Of a stretch of DNA of 64,000 bases, positions 32,526 to 41,380 are shown in pieces. The position numbers and the translations under genes were made by a program. The notes beneath the pieces were generated by a model, which was not told the DNA's origin, ran no database searches, and saw only the letters and a program-made list of their open reading frames with translations. The stretch is taken from positions 1 to 64,000 of the forward strand of contig CANQGQ010000011.1 in assembly GCA_947623305.1 (NCBI GenBank), written 5' to 3'. How positions within the stretch are numbered: position 1 is the stretch's first letter; the number at the start of each line of letters is the position of its first letter. The stretch is from an uncultured Alistipes sp. Lineage in GTDB: Bacteria; Bacteroidota; Bacteroidia; Bacteroidales; Rikenellaceae.

Positions 32526-33419
32526 ATGTCTCGTACAGATTTTAATACCTTATTGGAAGCCGGTGCGCACTTCGGACACTTGAAGCGCAAATGGAACCCT
32601 AAAATGGCTCCTTATATCTTCATGGAGAAGAACGGCATCCATATCATCGACCTGCACAAAACCGTACTGAAAGTCGATGAAGCGGCCGCAGCCATCAAAC
32701 AGATCGCCAAGAGCGGTCGCCGCGTGCTGTTCGTCGCCACGAAAAAGCAGGCCAAGGAGATCGTTGCCGAAAAGGTGGCAGCCGTCGGAATGCCTTACGT
32801 TACCGAACGCTGGGCCGGCGGTATGCTGACGAACTTCCCCACCATCCGTAAAGCCGTCAAGAAAATGGCCACCATCGACAAGATGACCAATGATGGCACA
32901 TTCGATAATTTCTCGAAGCGCGAAAAACTCCAGATCGCCCGTCAGCGTGCGAAGTTGGAGAAGAACCTCGGTTCCATCGCCGATCTGACCCGTCTGCCCG
33001 CTGCGCTGTTCGTCGTCGATGTACAGAAAGAGGCCAACGCCGTGAAAGAGGCGAAACGGTTGAGCATCCCCGTATTTGCAATGGTTGATACTTGTTGTGA
33101 TCCGACCGACATTGATTACGTTATACCTGCAAATGATGATGCTGCCAAATCAATCGCCGTTATTGTAGATGCCATGTGCGCCGCAATCGCCGAAGGTACC
33201 GAGGAACGCCGTCTCGAAAAGGAGAAGGAGGCCCAGGAAGCCGAAGCATCGGCCGAAGCCGCTCCCCGCAAGGAGGGCAAGCCCCGCATCAAGAAAGCGG
33301 TGAAGGCAATGGTCGACGCCGAAGAAGAGGCAGTGAAAGAGGTCGTTGCGGCTGTCGAAACTCCGTATGAGGAGCCGGCGAACGCAGAAGAATCCGAAAT
33401 GCCCGAACAGGCCGAATAA
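32526..33419 (+). CDS. rpsB: 30S ribosomal protein S2
   Basis: This 297-residue protein binds the 30S subunit and recruits S1 function. Family motifs are LLEAGAHFGHLKRKWNPKM, PYIFMEKNGIHIIDLHKT, RWAGGMLTNFPTIRK and PVFAMVDTCCDPTDIDYVIPANDDA. It carries a long acidic/basic C-terminal tail (from about 240), common in Bacteroidetes S2. tsf follows at 43 bp, as is usual. Confidence 0.97.
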   Translation: MSRTDFNTLLEAGAHFGHLKRKWNPKMAPYIFMEKNGIHIIDLHKTVLKVDEAAAAIKQIAKSGRRVLFVATKKQAKEIVAEKVAAVGMPYVTERWAGGMLTNFPTIRKAVKKMATIDKMTNDGTFDNFSKREKLQIARQRAKLEKNLGSIADLTRLPAALFVVDVQKEANAVKEAKRLSIPVFAMVDTCCDPTDIDYVIPANDDAAKSIAVIVDAMCAAIAEGTEERRLEKEKEAQEAEASAEAAPRKEGKPRIKKAVKAMVDAEEEAVKEVVAAVETPYEEPANAEESEMPEQAE

Positions 33420-33462
33420 TCGCGGCTTTTGAAAAAAGTTGTTAACGTAAACACGAAAAACC

Positions 33463-34293
33463 ATGGAAATCAAAGCTGCAGATGTAATGAAGCTCCGTAA
33501 GATGACCGGCGCCGGCATGATGGACTGCAAAAAAGCCCTCATCGAAGCAGAAGGCGATTACGACCGTGCTCAAGACATTATCCGCGAAAAAGGGAAACTC
33601 GTCGTTGCCAAACGCGCTGATCGTACGGCTACCGAAGGCGTCGTCGTTACGAAAATCGTCGGTCAAAAGGCCTATATTCTGTGTCTGGCTTGCGAAACCG
33701 ACTTCGTGGCACAAAACGCCGAGTATGCCGCTTCGGCCAATGCCATGTTGGAAGTAGCTGTCGCAGCCGATGCTGCCGACCGCGACGCCCTGCTGGTTAC
33801 GAAGAACGCAGAAGGCCATACCGTCGAGGAGATGGTAACCGAGAAATCCGGACAGACCGGCGAGAAGATCGAATTGGCTTATTATGCCCGCATCGAGGCT
33901 CCTTACTGCGCCGCCTATGTTCACTTCAACAAGAAACTGGGTACGGTTCTCGGCTTCAACAAAGAGGTTCCCGCCGAAGTCGCCCATACGGTTGCCATGC
34001 AGGCTACGGCCATGGCTCCCGTATCAATCGACATTGCAGATTGCCCGGCCGATGTCGTGGAACACGAACGCAAAATCGCGATCGAGGCCATGAAACAGGA
34101 TCCGAAAAACGCCAACAAACCCGAAGAGATTCTTGCGAAGATTGCCGAAGGCAAGATGCGCAAGTTCTACGAGGAGAACACGTTGTTGAATCAGGTGGTT
34201 GTCGGCGAGAAGGAAACCATCGCCGAATACATCCACAAGGCCGACAAAGAGGCTACGGTGATCGCCTACAAACGCTTCGCGTTGGGCGAATAG
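33463..34293 (+). CDS. tsf: Elongation factor Ts
   Basis: The 276-residue guanine-nucleotide exchange factor recharges EF-Tu. It shows KLRKMTGAGMMDCKKALIEAEGD (the UBA-like N-terminal domain with the EF-Tu-contacting motif nearby), CLACETDFVAQNAEY, and VAHTVAMQATAMAPV in the core. The C-terminal helix region ends VIAYKRFALGE. A terminator lies about 30 bp downstream, closing the L13-S9-S2-EF-Ts cluster. Confidence 0.97.
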   Translation: MEIKAADVMKLRKMTGAGMMDCKKALIEAEGDYDRAQDIIREKGKLVVAKRADRTATEGVVVTKIVGQKAYILCLACETDFVAQNAEYAASANAMLEVAVAADAADRDALLVTKNAEGHTVEEMVTEKSGQTGEKIELAYYARIEAPYCAAYVHFNKKLGTVLGFNKEVPAEVAHTVAMQATAMAPVSIDIADCPADVVEHERKIAIEAMKQDPKNANKPEEILAKIAEGKMRKFYEENTLLNQVVVGEKETIAEYIHKADKEATVIAYKRFALGE

Positions 34294-34323
34294 TTTCAAC
34301 GAACTGTCTCGTTCTGAAAAAAG

Positions 34324-34352
34324 GAGGCCTTTTCGAAAAAGGCCTCTTTTTT
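34324..34352. terminator. Bidirectional terminator between tsf and the AddA-like gene
   Basis: GAGGCCTTTT and AAAAGGCCTC form a 10-bp stem with a CGA loop, flanked by A-rich and T6 tracts. It lies between the convergent ends of tsf (+) and the helicase-nuclease gene (-) and can serve both. Confidence 0.8.
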
Positions 34353-34366
34353 GCACCCGCATCCGT

Positions 34367-37300
34367 TCAATCGTCTGCTTCGACCTTCACGATTTCCCCT
34401 TGCTTGACATACCACAGATACCCGTCGCATTCGGTATACCCCATGCCACGGATCAAATCCATGTACCGGCGAATCTGACGCCGATAAGCGGCTTCTTTGC
34501 CTTCGCGTCGGCCGAATTTATAATCGACGACGATCGCCCGGTTCCCTTTCAGCATCACGCGGTCGGGACGTCTTATTAAATCTTCGTCGCAAGAGATCGT
34601 AAGGTCTGATATGGGCCGAATAATCGTATTTTCATTCCGCACGCAGTCCCAACTTCCGTCGAACCATTCGCGCACAAGCAGATTTTCAAACGCTCGGTCG
34701 ATCATTTGCCGTAAGGCAGCGGCATCCGCATCGGAAAGCAGGGCATCATCGTACATCTGCTCGACGGCCCGACGAATATCGTCGATCGTCGCCGCATCCT
34801 GGAATGCCTTGTGCATCAGAATTCCGAGATTGCGCGGCGACAGTTCCCGCTCGCCCTCTTCGAAATAGCGTTGCGACGGTAGCTTCAGCTGTAAATCGGA
34901 CGGGGCCGTAGGGTAGTTCCTCAATACGATATGCTCCGGCTTTTCCGCATCGCGCTCCGCTGCCACCGGCCCCGTAAATTCACCGAACTCGAAACGTTCT
35001 CGTGATTCGTCGGCCGATTCTTCGAGCGCCTGCCATAATAATGCGCCCGCATGGGTCGGCATTTTATCCGTACCGGCCTGCGGAATGAAGACATGCAATG
35101 ATTCCGCCGCACGGGTCAACGCCACATAGAGCAGATTGAGGTTGTCCACATGCGCAAAAACCCGTTCGCGATAATACTCCGTCGAGAAATCCGATTCGGA
35201 CATCGTTTTCCCGTACCGTACCGGAAAGCGACCGATTTCGGCTGCTCCACCTTGCGCTTCGGCCCATACGATATTCGGGCTCCATCCTTGACTTTTGGGC
35301 TCCAACGACCAAGAGCAATAGGGAATGATGACCGCTTTGCGTTCGAGCCCTTTCGCTTTGTGGATCGTCATGATTTCGACGGCCGTTTCGCTCCGTTCGA
35401 TCGAAAGCGACTGTTCCGAGCCCTGCTCCTCCCACCAACGCAGGAAAAGCGGAATATCGGCAATGCGGTCGGAACAGAACGCGATCAGTTGTTCATGAAT
35501 CGCTTGCAGATAGGCCGTCTGACTCTCGGCATTTTGCAATTCATAACGCATTACGATCCGTTCGAAGGCCTCTTCGGGCGACAACAACTGCAGCGAACGG
35601 AAGAAGCCGCGTTCCTCCTCGCACAACGGGACCTCGAAAGGCCTGCCGAGAAAACAGTTGTAATTGGCCCGACTGAGCGAATCCTCGCCGTTCGTCGCAA
35701 GTCGCATAGCCGACACGATGAACGTACACACCGGTGCGGTTCCGATACGCAAGGCCTCGCGCGTCATTACCTCGAACCGATAGCGATCGTCCGTATTCCT
35801 CCGTTTGAAATCGAGCAGCTCGGCGGCAATACGCGCGCCGTCGACCGCACCCCGCACCAAAATCAAGATGTCGCACGGACGAAACCCCTCGTCCATCAAT
35901 CGGCAGATACGTTCCACGACCGGCGGTTTCTCATCGTACAATTCGACCGAGACATAACCTGCATACTCTTTTCGGCGACGCGGATGCTGTTCATGATTCC
36001 GATAGGCTTCCTGCAACGTATCGCGCAATCGCTCCGCCTCGTCCGCTGGCAGCGCATGCAGGGCCTGCGCCTTTTCGAGCATCGCATTGAGCTGCCGATT
36101 ATCGGACGAAACCATGCGTCCGATCACCCGATTGTTGAATTCCACGACCACGGGCAAACTCCGGAAGTTGTCCTGCAAACTGACCACTTCGGTATTCTCC
36201 GGTCCCAAGGCTTCGCGCGCCCCGTAACGAAGAATTTTCCAGTCGCCGCCTCGCCAACGGTAAATCGACTGCTTGATGTCGCCCACAATGAAAACCGAGG
36301 TCTGTTCGACCTGCGACAGCGCATTCCGCAAGAGCGGCAGAAAATTTTCCCACTCTTTGATCGACGTGTCTTGAAATTCGTCGATCATGAAACGTTCGAA
36401 CCGATTCCCGACCTTTTCGTAAATGAAGGGGGCATCGTTGTGGTCAATGAATTCCGAAAGGATATACTTCGTCTCCGACAGAAGCATCAGATTCTGTTCG
36501 TCGCACATGCGCTGCACTCGCGCATACAGATCGGACAGCAGCGCAAAGCTGCGATAATTGTCCCGCAAAAGGGCAGCGGTGTTCCATTGACGGATATTCC
36601 GGTCATAGATTTCGCACACCGTATGCAACAGCGGTTGCAGCTGCGCGACATGATCCGCAGCCGGCGATTTCGCATTGCACCAACCGGTCGTCGACTGGCT
36701 TTGGTTGCGGACGGTAGCACCGTATGCCACAATTTCGCCCGCAGCAATTTCCCGCAGATATTTGACCGGGAAGCCCCGCGTGAAATCCTTCTCGGAAAGT
36801 CCTGCCCCCTCGATGATCGCAAGAGCCCGCTGGGCCGTCTCGCGCATCCGACGTTTCATCTTTTCGGCCTGGGCGAGCGCATCCCGCACGATGCGAGCCA
36901 ACTCCTCTTTCGAACGCATCGAAGCAAGCGTCTCTTTGTTCTTCTCCTTGAACAGCTCCTTGCCCAACGAAAGAATCCCGTTGCGGATGTCCCATCCGCT
37001 GCCGTCGTCGATCCGCTCCTGTACGAAACCGGTCAACCACCGTAACAAATCCTTATCGACCGTAATCTCGTCGATCAAAGCGTCGGCGCTCTTGGCCAGT
37101 ACCGAAGCCGTCTCGATTTCGATATTGTAATTGAGGTCGATGCCCAATTCCTTGATGAAAGCACGAAGAATCCGTTGGAAAAAGGTGTCGATCGTCAACA
37201 CCGTGAACCGCGAATAGTCGTGCAGTATTTTCGAACGGGCTTCGGCCGCCCGCTTGCGCACGGTCGCAGCGTCCAGATTCAATTCACGGCAAAGCGAGGT

Positions 37301-37507
37301 CAGATAAGGGCTCTCCGCACCGGAAGCCAATCGGTGAATCTCTTTCAGAATGCGCGATTTCATCTCCTCGGTAGCCTTGTTCGTGAAGGTTACGGCCAGA
37401 ATATGCCGATACAGAGCAGGTTGCTCCACCACATCATGCACATACTTATAGGCTAACTGATAGGTCTTGCCCGACCCTGCGCTCGCATTGAGAATTTTCG
37501 CTTTCAC
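34367..37507 (-). CDS. addA: UvrD/AddA-like ATP-dependent helicase-nuclease
   Basis: This 1046-residue protein is the RecB/AddA-type component of a double-strand-break end-processing complex. Superfamily-1 motifs are visible in order: Walker A NASAGSGKTYQLAYKYV (residues 7-23), AVTFTNKATEEMKSRI (motif Ia), RFMIDEFQDTSIKEW (motif II), VGDIKQSIYRWRGGDW (motif III) and NLLYVALTRAAESLHVF (motif VI). The C-terminal nuclease domain contains RPDRVMLKGNRAIVVDYKFG with the typical D...DYK residues and a final QI..Y motif. The probable partner, an AddB-like protein, is divergently encoded 0.8 kb away with a DUF2807 gene between, unlike the usual adjacent addBA arrangement. The name addA is by homology; exact orthology is uncertain. 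Confidence 0.88.
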   Translation of the reverse strand: MKAKILNASAGSGKTYQLAYKYVHDVVEQPALYRHILAVTFTNKATEEMKSRILKEIHRLASGAESPYLTSLCRELNLDAATVRKRAAEARSKILHDYSRFTVLTIDTFFQRILRAFIKELGIDLNYNIEIETASVLAKSADALIDEITVDKDLLRWLTGFVQERIDDGSGWDIRNGILSLGKELFKEKNKETLASMRSKEELARIVRDALAQAEKMKRRMRETAQRALAIIEGAGLSEKDFTRGFPVKYLREIAAGEIVAYGATVRNQSQSTTGWCNAKSPAADHVAQLQPLLHTVCEIYDRNIRQWNTAALLRDNYRSFALLSDLYARVQRMCDEQNLMLLSETKYILSEFIDHNDAPFIYEKVGNRFERFMIDEFQDTSIKEWENFLPLLRNALSQVEQTSVFIVGDIKQSIYRWRGGDWKILRYGAREALGPENTEVVSLQDNFRSLPVVVEFNNRVIGRMVSSDNRQLNAMLEKAQALHALPADEAERLRDTLQEAYRNHEQHPRRRKEYAGYVSVELYDEKPPVVERICRLMDEGFRPCDILILVRGAVDGARIAAELLDFKRRNTDDRYRFEVMTREALRIGTAPVCTFIVSAMRLATNGEDSLSRANYNCFLGRPFEVPLCEEERGFFRSLQLLSPEEAFERIVMRYELQNAESQTAYLQAIHEQLIAFCSDRIADIPLFLRWWEEQGSEQSLSIERSETAVEIMTIHKAKGLERKAVIIPYCSWSLEPKSQGWSPNIVWAEAQGGAAEIGRFPVRYGKTMSESDFSTEYYRERVFAHVDNLNLLYVALTRAAESLHVFIPQAGTDKMPTHAGALLWQALEESADESRERFEFGEFTGPVAAERDAEKPEHIVLRNYPTAPSDLQLKLPSQRYFEEGERELSPRNLGILMHKAFQDAATIDDIRRAVEQMYDDALLSDADAAALRQMIDRAFENLLVREWFDGSWDCVRNENTIIRPISDLTISCDEDLIRRPDRVMLKGNRAIVVDYKFGRREGKEAAYRRQIRRYMDLIRGMGYTECDGYLWYVKQGEIVKVEADD

Positions 37508-37575
37508 GCTCCGATTTTTCGTTTATCGTAGTAAAAGTACGAAACAAATCGCGAACAACCGCCCCGAATCCCGAT

Positions 37576-37583
37576 TATTTTTG
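37576..37583 (+). promoter_or_regulatory. -7 box of the DUF2807-addB transcript
   Basis: TATTTTTG matches TAnnTTTG, with the start predicted near 37590 and the ATG at 37619. The -33 region lacks a clear TTTG. Confidence 0.5.
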
Positions 37584-37618
37584 TAATTTAGCATCGTATT
37601 TAACCATCCACACCAATC

Positions 37619-38338
37619 ATGAAGAGACTCATTTCGAGCGCCGTTGCGCTGTTATTCGTATCCGCTTGTTTCGCCCAGACCGTCGAGACGGTCGACACCC
37701 AGCGTTCGGCATCCGAAAAAAGCGAGTGGCTCCAATCCTTTTCGGCCGTGAACATCGAAGCGCCGATCGAGGTTACGTTCATACGCATTCCCGACAACGA
37801 AGCGCCGAAAATCGTCTACGATACCAAAGGCTCCTATACGACGAAATTCCGCTTCGAGGTCAAAAATCGAGTGTTGCGTATCAACGAACGGACCGATTCG
37901 CGGCGTCCAGAACAAACGAAAGTTACGATCTACTACAATACGTTGAACGCCCTTTCGATCACCGACGCTGCCGCCACTTTCCGTGAACCGATCACCGCCA
38001 AACTCTTCGACCTGAACATCGGGGCACGCGCCTCGCTGATCGCTACGCTCGATGTGAAAGATTTGAACATGGAACTCACCGGCCGCAGCTCCGCCAAATT
38101 GGACGGTACGGTACGTTATCTGACCCTCTACGTTGCGAACGGCACGGTCGACGGGCTCGGTCTGGAAGCAATGGCCGCTCGGGTCAACGTAACCTCGGGC
38201 GGTTCCGTAACGCTGGATGTAACGGAACGCATGGAGGCTACGACCTCTACGAACGGTACGGTCAACTACAAGACGGAACCTCCCATCATTCGAGGCGGTA
38301 CGCGATTCATGGGCGGCAACATCGAACAGGCCCGATAA
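37619..38338 (+). CDS. Exported DUF2807 (head GIN domain) protein
   Basis: The 239-residue protein has a signal peptide (KRLISSAVALLFVSACFAQT; the cysteine may instead make it a lipoprotein) followed by a DUF2807 right-handed beta-helix domain: FSAVNIEAPIEVTFIRIP, then repeated short strands such as LFDLNIGARASLIATLDVKDLNMELTGRSSAKLDG. Such proteins are common in Bacteroidetes and of unknown role, possibly adhesive or envelope-associated. The next gene (addB-like) starts 12 bp after its stop, so they share a transcript, a curious link between an envelope protein and DNA repair. Confidence 0.8.
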   Translation: MKRLISSAVALLFVSACFAQTVETVDTQRSASEKSEWLQSFSAVNIEAPIEVTFIRIPDNEAPKIVYDTKGSYTTKFRFEVKNRVLRINERTDSRRPEQTKVTIYYNTLNALSITDAAATFREPITAKLFDLNIGARASLIATLDVKDLNMELTGRSSAKLDGTVRYLTLYVANGTVDGLGLEAMAARVNVTSGGSVTLDVTERMEATTSTNGTVNYKTEPPIIRGGTRFMGGNIEQAR

Positions 38339-38350
38339 CGACGACGTATC

Positions 38351-41203
38351 ATGCAAGGCTTTCTGGAAGAGGTCGCCGAGCGGCTGTATGCCCGTTACGG
38401 CGAGGCATTGGCCGACAGAGCCTTGCTGTTTCCTTCGCGACGGGCACGCCTCTTCTTCACCGAAGCCCTCTCCCGCATCATCGAACGCCCGATCTGGCAG
38501 CCGCAATGGGTTACCATCGACGACCTGATGTCCGAAATATCGGGCTTGCGAACCGGCGAACGCATCCGGCTTATCACGGAGCTCTACAAAGTCTATTCGG
38601 GCTACCATGACGAACCGTTCGACAAATTTTATTTCTGGGGCGATCTGCTGCTGAACGATTTCGACACGATCGACAAGTATCTGATCGACGCCGACATGCT
38701 CTTCCGGAATATCAGCGATCTGAAGGAACTCGAAGCCGACTTGTCGTATCTCACACCGGCACAACAACAGATCATCCGGACCTTCTGGTCATCGTTCGGC
38801 GAAGAGGTCGATCTTTCCAAAGAGAAACGCCGATTCCTGGCCATCTGGCGTACGCTCGGGCCCATCTATCGGGATTACCGCAAACGGCTCGAATCGGTCG
38901 GCATCGCCTATAACGGCATGGTACAGCGAGCCGCAGCCGAACGATTGCAGGAGGGTAGTTTCGCCTTTCCGGAGCCTCGACACTATGTCGTAGCCGGATT
39001 CAATGCCCTGTCCGAGTGCGAAAAAAGACTCTTTCGGTTTCTGGCGACCAATGCCGAAACCGACTTCTATTGGGATTACGACTCCTATTATACGGTCAAT
39101 TCCGAGCAGGAAGCCGGCTTGTTCGTACGCGACAATATCGTCCGGTTTCCGGCCCGCGACGACCTTTCGCATGACAACATGCGGCACGAAAAGCAGTTGA
39201 CGGCGGTTGCCGCCGTATCGAATGCCGTGCAATGCAAATACGTCGCTGAAATCCTGCAACAACTCTCCGCCGAAGCGCCGTTGGACAAACGGACGGCCAT
39301 CGTACTGACCGATGAAAATCTGTTGATGCCGTTGCTCTACGCCTTGCCGAGCGAGGCAAACGAAATCAATGTTACAATGGGGTATCCCTTGCGATCCACC
39401 TTGGCCTACACGTTCATCGAACGGCTCATCGAGCTGCAACACCACCGCCGAACCGATAAAAACGGCCATACGGCCTTCTATCATACCGATGTAACCGGTC
39501 TGTTGTCGCACCCCTACGTCATGGAACACGACTCGGCAACGACCGCAACGCAACAGGAAACGATTCTCCGCGAACGACGCATCGCAGTCGATGCCGATTG
39601 GCTCGGAACGACCGAATTGCTGAAACGCATCTTCCGACCGGTCGCCACGTGGCCCGATATGTCGGATTATCTGCTCGACGTGCTCGAAGACATCGCGCAT
39701 ACGCCTTACTCGGGCGACGATGCACGCGAACGCATCGAATTTTTGTCCGTCATTTCAGCCGAAATCGTTAAGCTGCGCAATTCGCTTGAAAAGTGCGAAA
39801 TCGACATCACCCCCGAGATTTATGCCTCCCTTCTGCGGCGTCATCTGCAAACCCAGCGGATTCCGTTCGAAGGAGAGCCGTTGAGAGGGGTGCAGGTCAT
39901 GGGAATTCTCGAAACGCGCAACCTCGACTTCGACCATGTGATTATTCTCTCGATGACCGACGACAATTTCCCGGGCAATCGGCTTGCCCAAGCGTCGTTC
40001 ATTCCCTACAATCTGCGGGCGGCCTATTCGCTGCCGACCCCCGAACATCACGAAGGGGTTTATGCCTACTATTTCTACCGGTTGATCCAACGGGCGAAAA
40101 GCGTACACATGCTCTATTGCTCGCACGCCGACGAAAAATCGACCGGCGAGCCGAGCCGTTATATCCGGCAGTTGGATTACGAAAGCGGCTTCCCCATCCG
40201 TAAAATCGAGGTCGGTGTGGATGTCAACTTAGCCGAAAGCAATTCGATCGAGGTGCCGAAAGATGCGAATGTATTGCACAGTCTGGCCCGATTCACCGAT
40301 TCCACCGATCCGGCAACGCTCTCTCCGACTGCCTTTTTCCGTTATGTCGCTTGTCCGTTGCGTTTTTATTTCGCATCGGTCGCTCGGCTGAAGCCGGACG
40401 ACGAAATCACGGAAGAAATCGACGCCCCGATGTTCGGAACCATCCTCCATGCAGCCGTCCAAAAGCTCTATGCACGAATCAAGGACGAGTCCCATCCCAG
40501 CAACACATTGAAGGCTTTGCTTCGTACCGATGCCATCGCCCGAGCCGTCGAAGCGGCCATCAACGAGAATTATCTGCACGACGAAACGGCCTCGACACAG
40601 GATTATACCGGCAATCTACTATTGGTCAAGGACATCGTCATGCGTTATCTTCGGGGCGGCGTATTGCCTTACGATGCGGCGAACGACCGGTTCACGCTCG
40701 CCGGATTGGAAGAACCGGTCGATTACGGATTCCCGTTCCCGACGTCCGACGGCGAACGCATTCTGAAATTCTCCGGCATCGCCGATCGAATCGACCGGCT
40801 CGACGACGGAACTTTGCGTGTCGTGGACTACAAGACCGGTTCGCCGCATCTGGAATTCAAAGGGTTGGAATCGCTTTTTCGGGGAACGGGGAAACAACGG
40901 CTGTCGAATATCGTGCAAACCCTGCTCTATGCCATGATGCTCTACCACAAACATCGGATCGACGCGGTTCCGGCGCTCTATTACGTGCGGGTCATCAATC
41001 GGCCCGATTATTCGCCGTTGCTGAACGACAAGGAGACGGGCGTTTGCGGTGCCCCGTATTCGTTTTATTGCGAAAAATTCGAACAGCTCATCTGCGAAAC
41101 GCTGACGGAAATCTACGATCCCGCCGTTCCGTTCCGTCAATGCGAGGATCTGGATACCTGCACCTATTGCGATTTCAATACCATCTGCAAACGCAGAAAA
41201 TAA
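38351..41203 (+). CDS. addB: AddB-like PD-(D/E)XK nuclease subunit
   Basis: This 950-residue protein resembles the AddB/RexB half of bacterial break-processing nucleases. The N-terminal part is helicase-like but lacks a Walker A motif (ALLFPSRRARLFFTEAL). The C-terminal nuclease domain begins near a first cysteine (VACPLRFYF, about residue 665) and has GIADRIDRLDDGTLRVVDYKTGSPH, with the catalytic D...DYKT, ending in CEDLDTCTYCDFNTICKRRK. One upstream plus three C-terminal cysteines match the iron-sulfur-cluster pattern of AddB nucleases. It is in an operon with a DUF2807 gene and is divergent from addA. Confidence 0.88.
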   Translation: MQGFLEEVAERLYARYGEALADRALLFPSRRARLFFTEALSRIIERPIWQPQWVTIDDLMSEISGLRTGERIRLITELYKVYSGYHDEPFDKFYFWGDLLLNDFDTIDKYLIDADMLFRNISDLKELEADLSYLTPAQQQIIRTFWSSFGEEVDLSKEKRRFLAIWRTLGPIYRDYRKRLESVGIAYNGMVQRAAAERLQEGSFAFPEPRHYVVAGFNALSECEKRLFRFLATNAETDFYWDYDSYYTVNSEQEAGLFVRDNIVRFPARDDLSHDNMRHEKQLTAVAAVSNAVQCKYVAEILQQLSAEAPLDKRTAIVLTDENLLMPLLYALPSEANEINVTMGYPLRSTLAYTFIERLIELQHHRRTDKNGHTAFYHTDVTGLLSHPYVMEHDSATTATQQETILRERRIAVDADWLGTTELLKRIFRPVATWPDMSDYLLDVLEDIAHTPYSGDDARERIEFLSVISAEIVKLRNSLEKCEIDITPEIYASLLRRHLQTQRIPFEGEPLRGVQVMGILETRNLDFDHVIILSMTDDNFPGNRLAQASFIPYNLRAAYSLPTPEHHEGVYAYYFYRLIQRAKSVHMLYCSHADEKSTGEPSRYIRQLDYESGFPIRKIEVGVDVNLAESNSIEVPKDANVLHSLARFTDSTDPATLSPTAFFRYVACPLRFYFASVARLKPDDEITEEIDAPMFGTILHAAVQKLYARIKDESHPSNTLKALLRTDAIARAVEAAINENYLHDETASTQDYTGNLLLVKDIVMRYLRGGVLPYDAANDRFTLAGLEEPVDYGFPFPTSDGERILKFSGIADRIDRLDDGTLRVVDYKTGSPHLEFKGLESLFRGTGKQRLSNIVQTLLYAMMLYHKHRIDAVPALYYVRVINRPDYSPLLNDKETGVCGAPYSFYCEKFEQLICETLTEIYDPAVPFRQCEDLDTCTYCDFNTICKRRK

Positions 41204-41274
41204 AAGCCGCTTTCGAACGGCATAACGCTGCCGAGAAACTTCGGCGGCATCATCCTACTCTCATTTTTTATCGT

Positions 41275-41282
41275 TATCTTTG
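41275..41282 (+). promoter_or_regulatory. -7 box of the symporter transcript
   Basis: TATCTTTG matches the consensus, with a T-rich -33 region. The start near 41289 leaves a leader of about 90 nt before the ATG at 41381. A GCCGA/TTCGGC hairpin upstream may end the addB transcript. Confidence 0.5.
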
Positions 41283-41380
41283 CACAGCCTCAAAAGTCCG
41301 CTCGCCGGAACGGGCCGGAAATCCGAAATCATCCGGATTCATTCACCGACCGAGCCGAGCGAGCAAATTAAGAAAGAAGA

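Noticed and set aside
35150..37045. Open frame of 631 codons opposite the AddA-like gene
   Set aside because: The opposite strand has all helicase motifs; this frame is a coding shadow.
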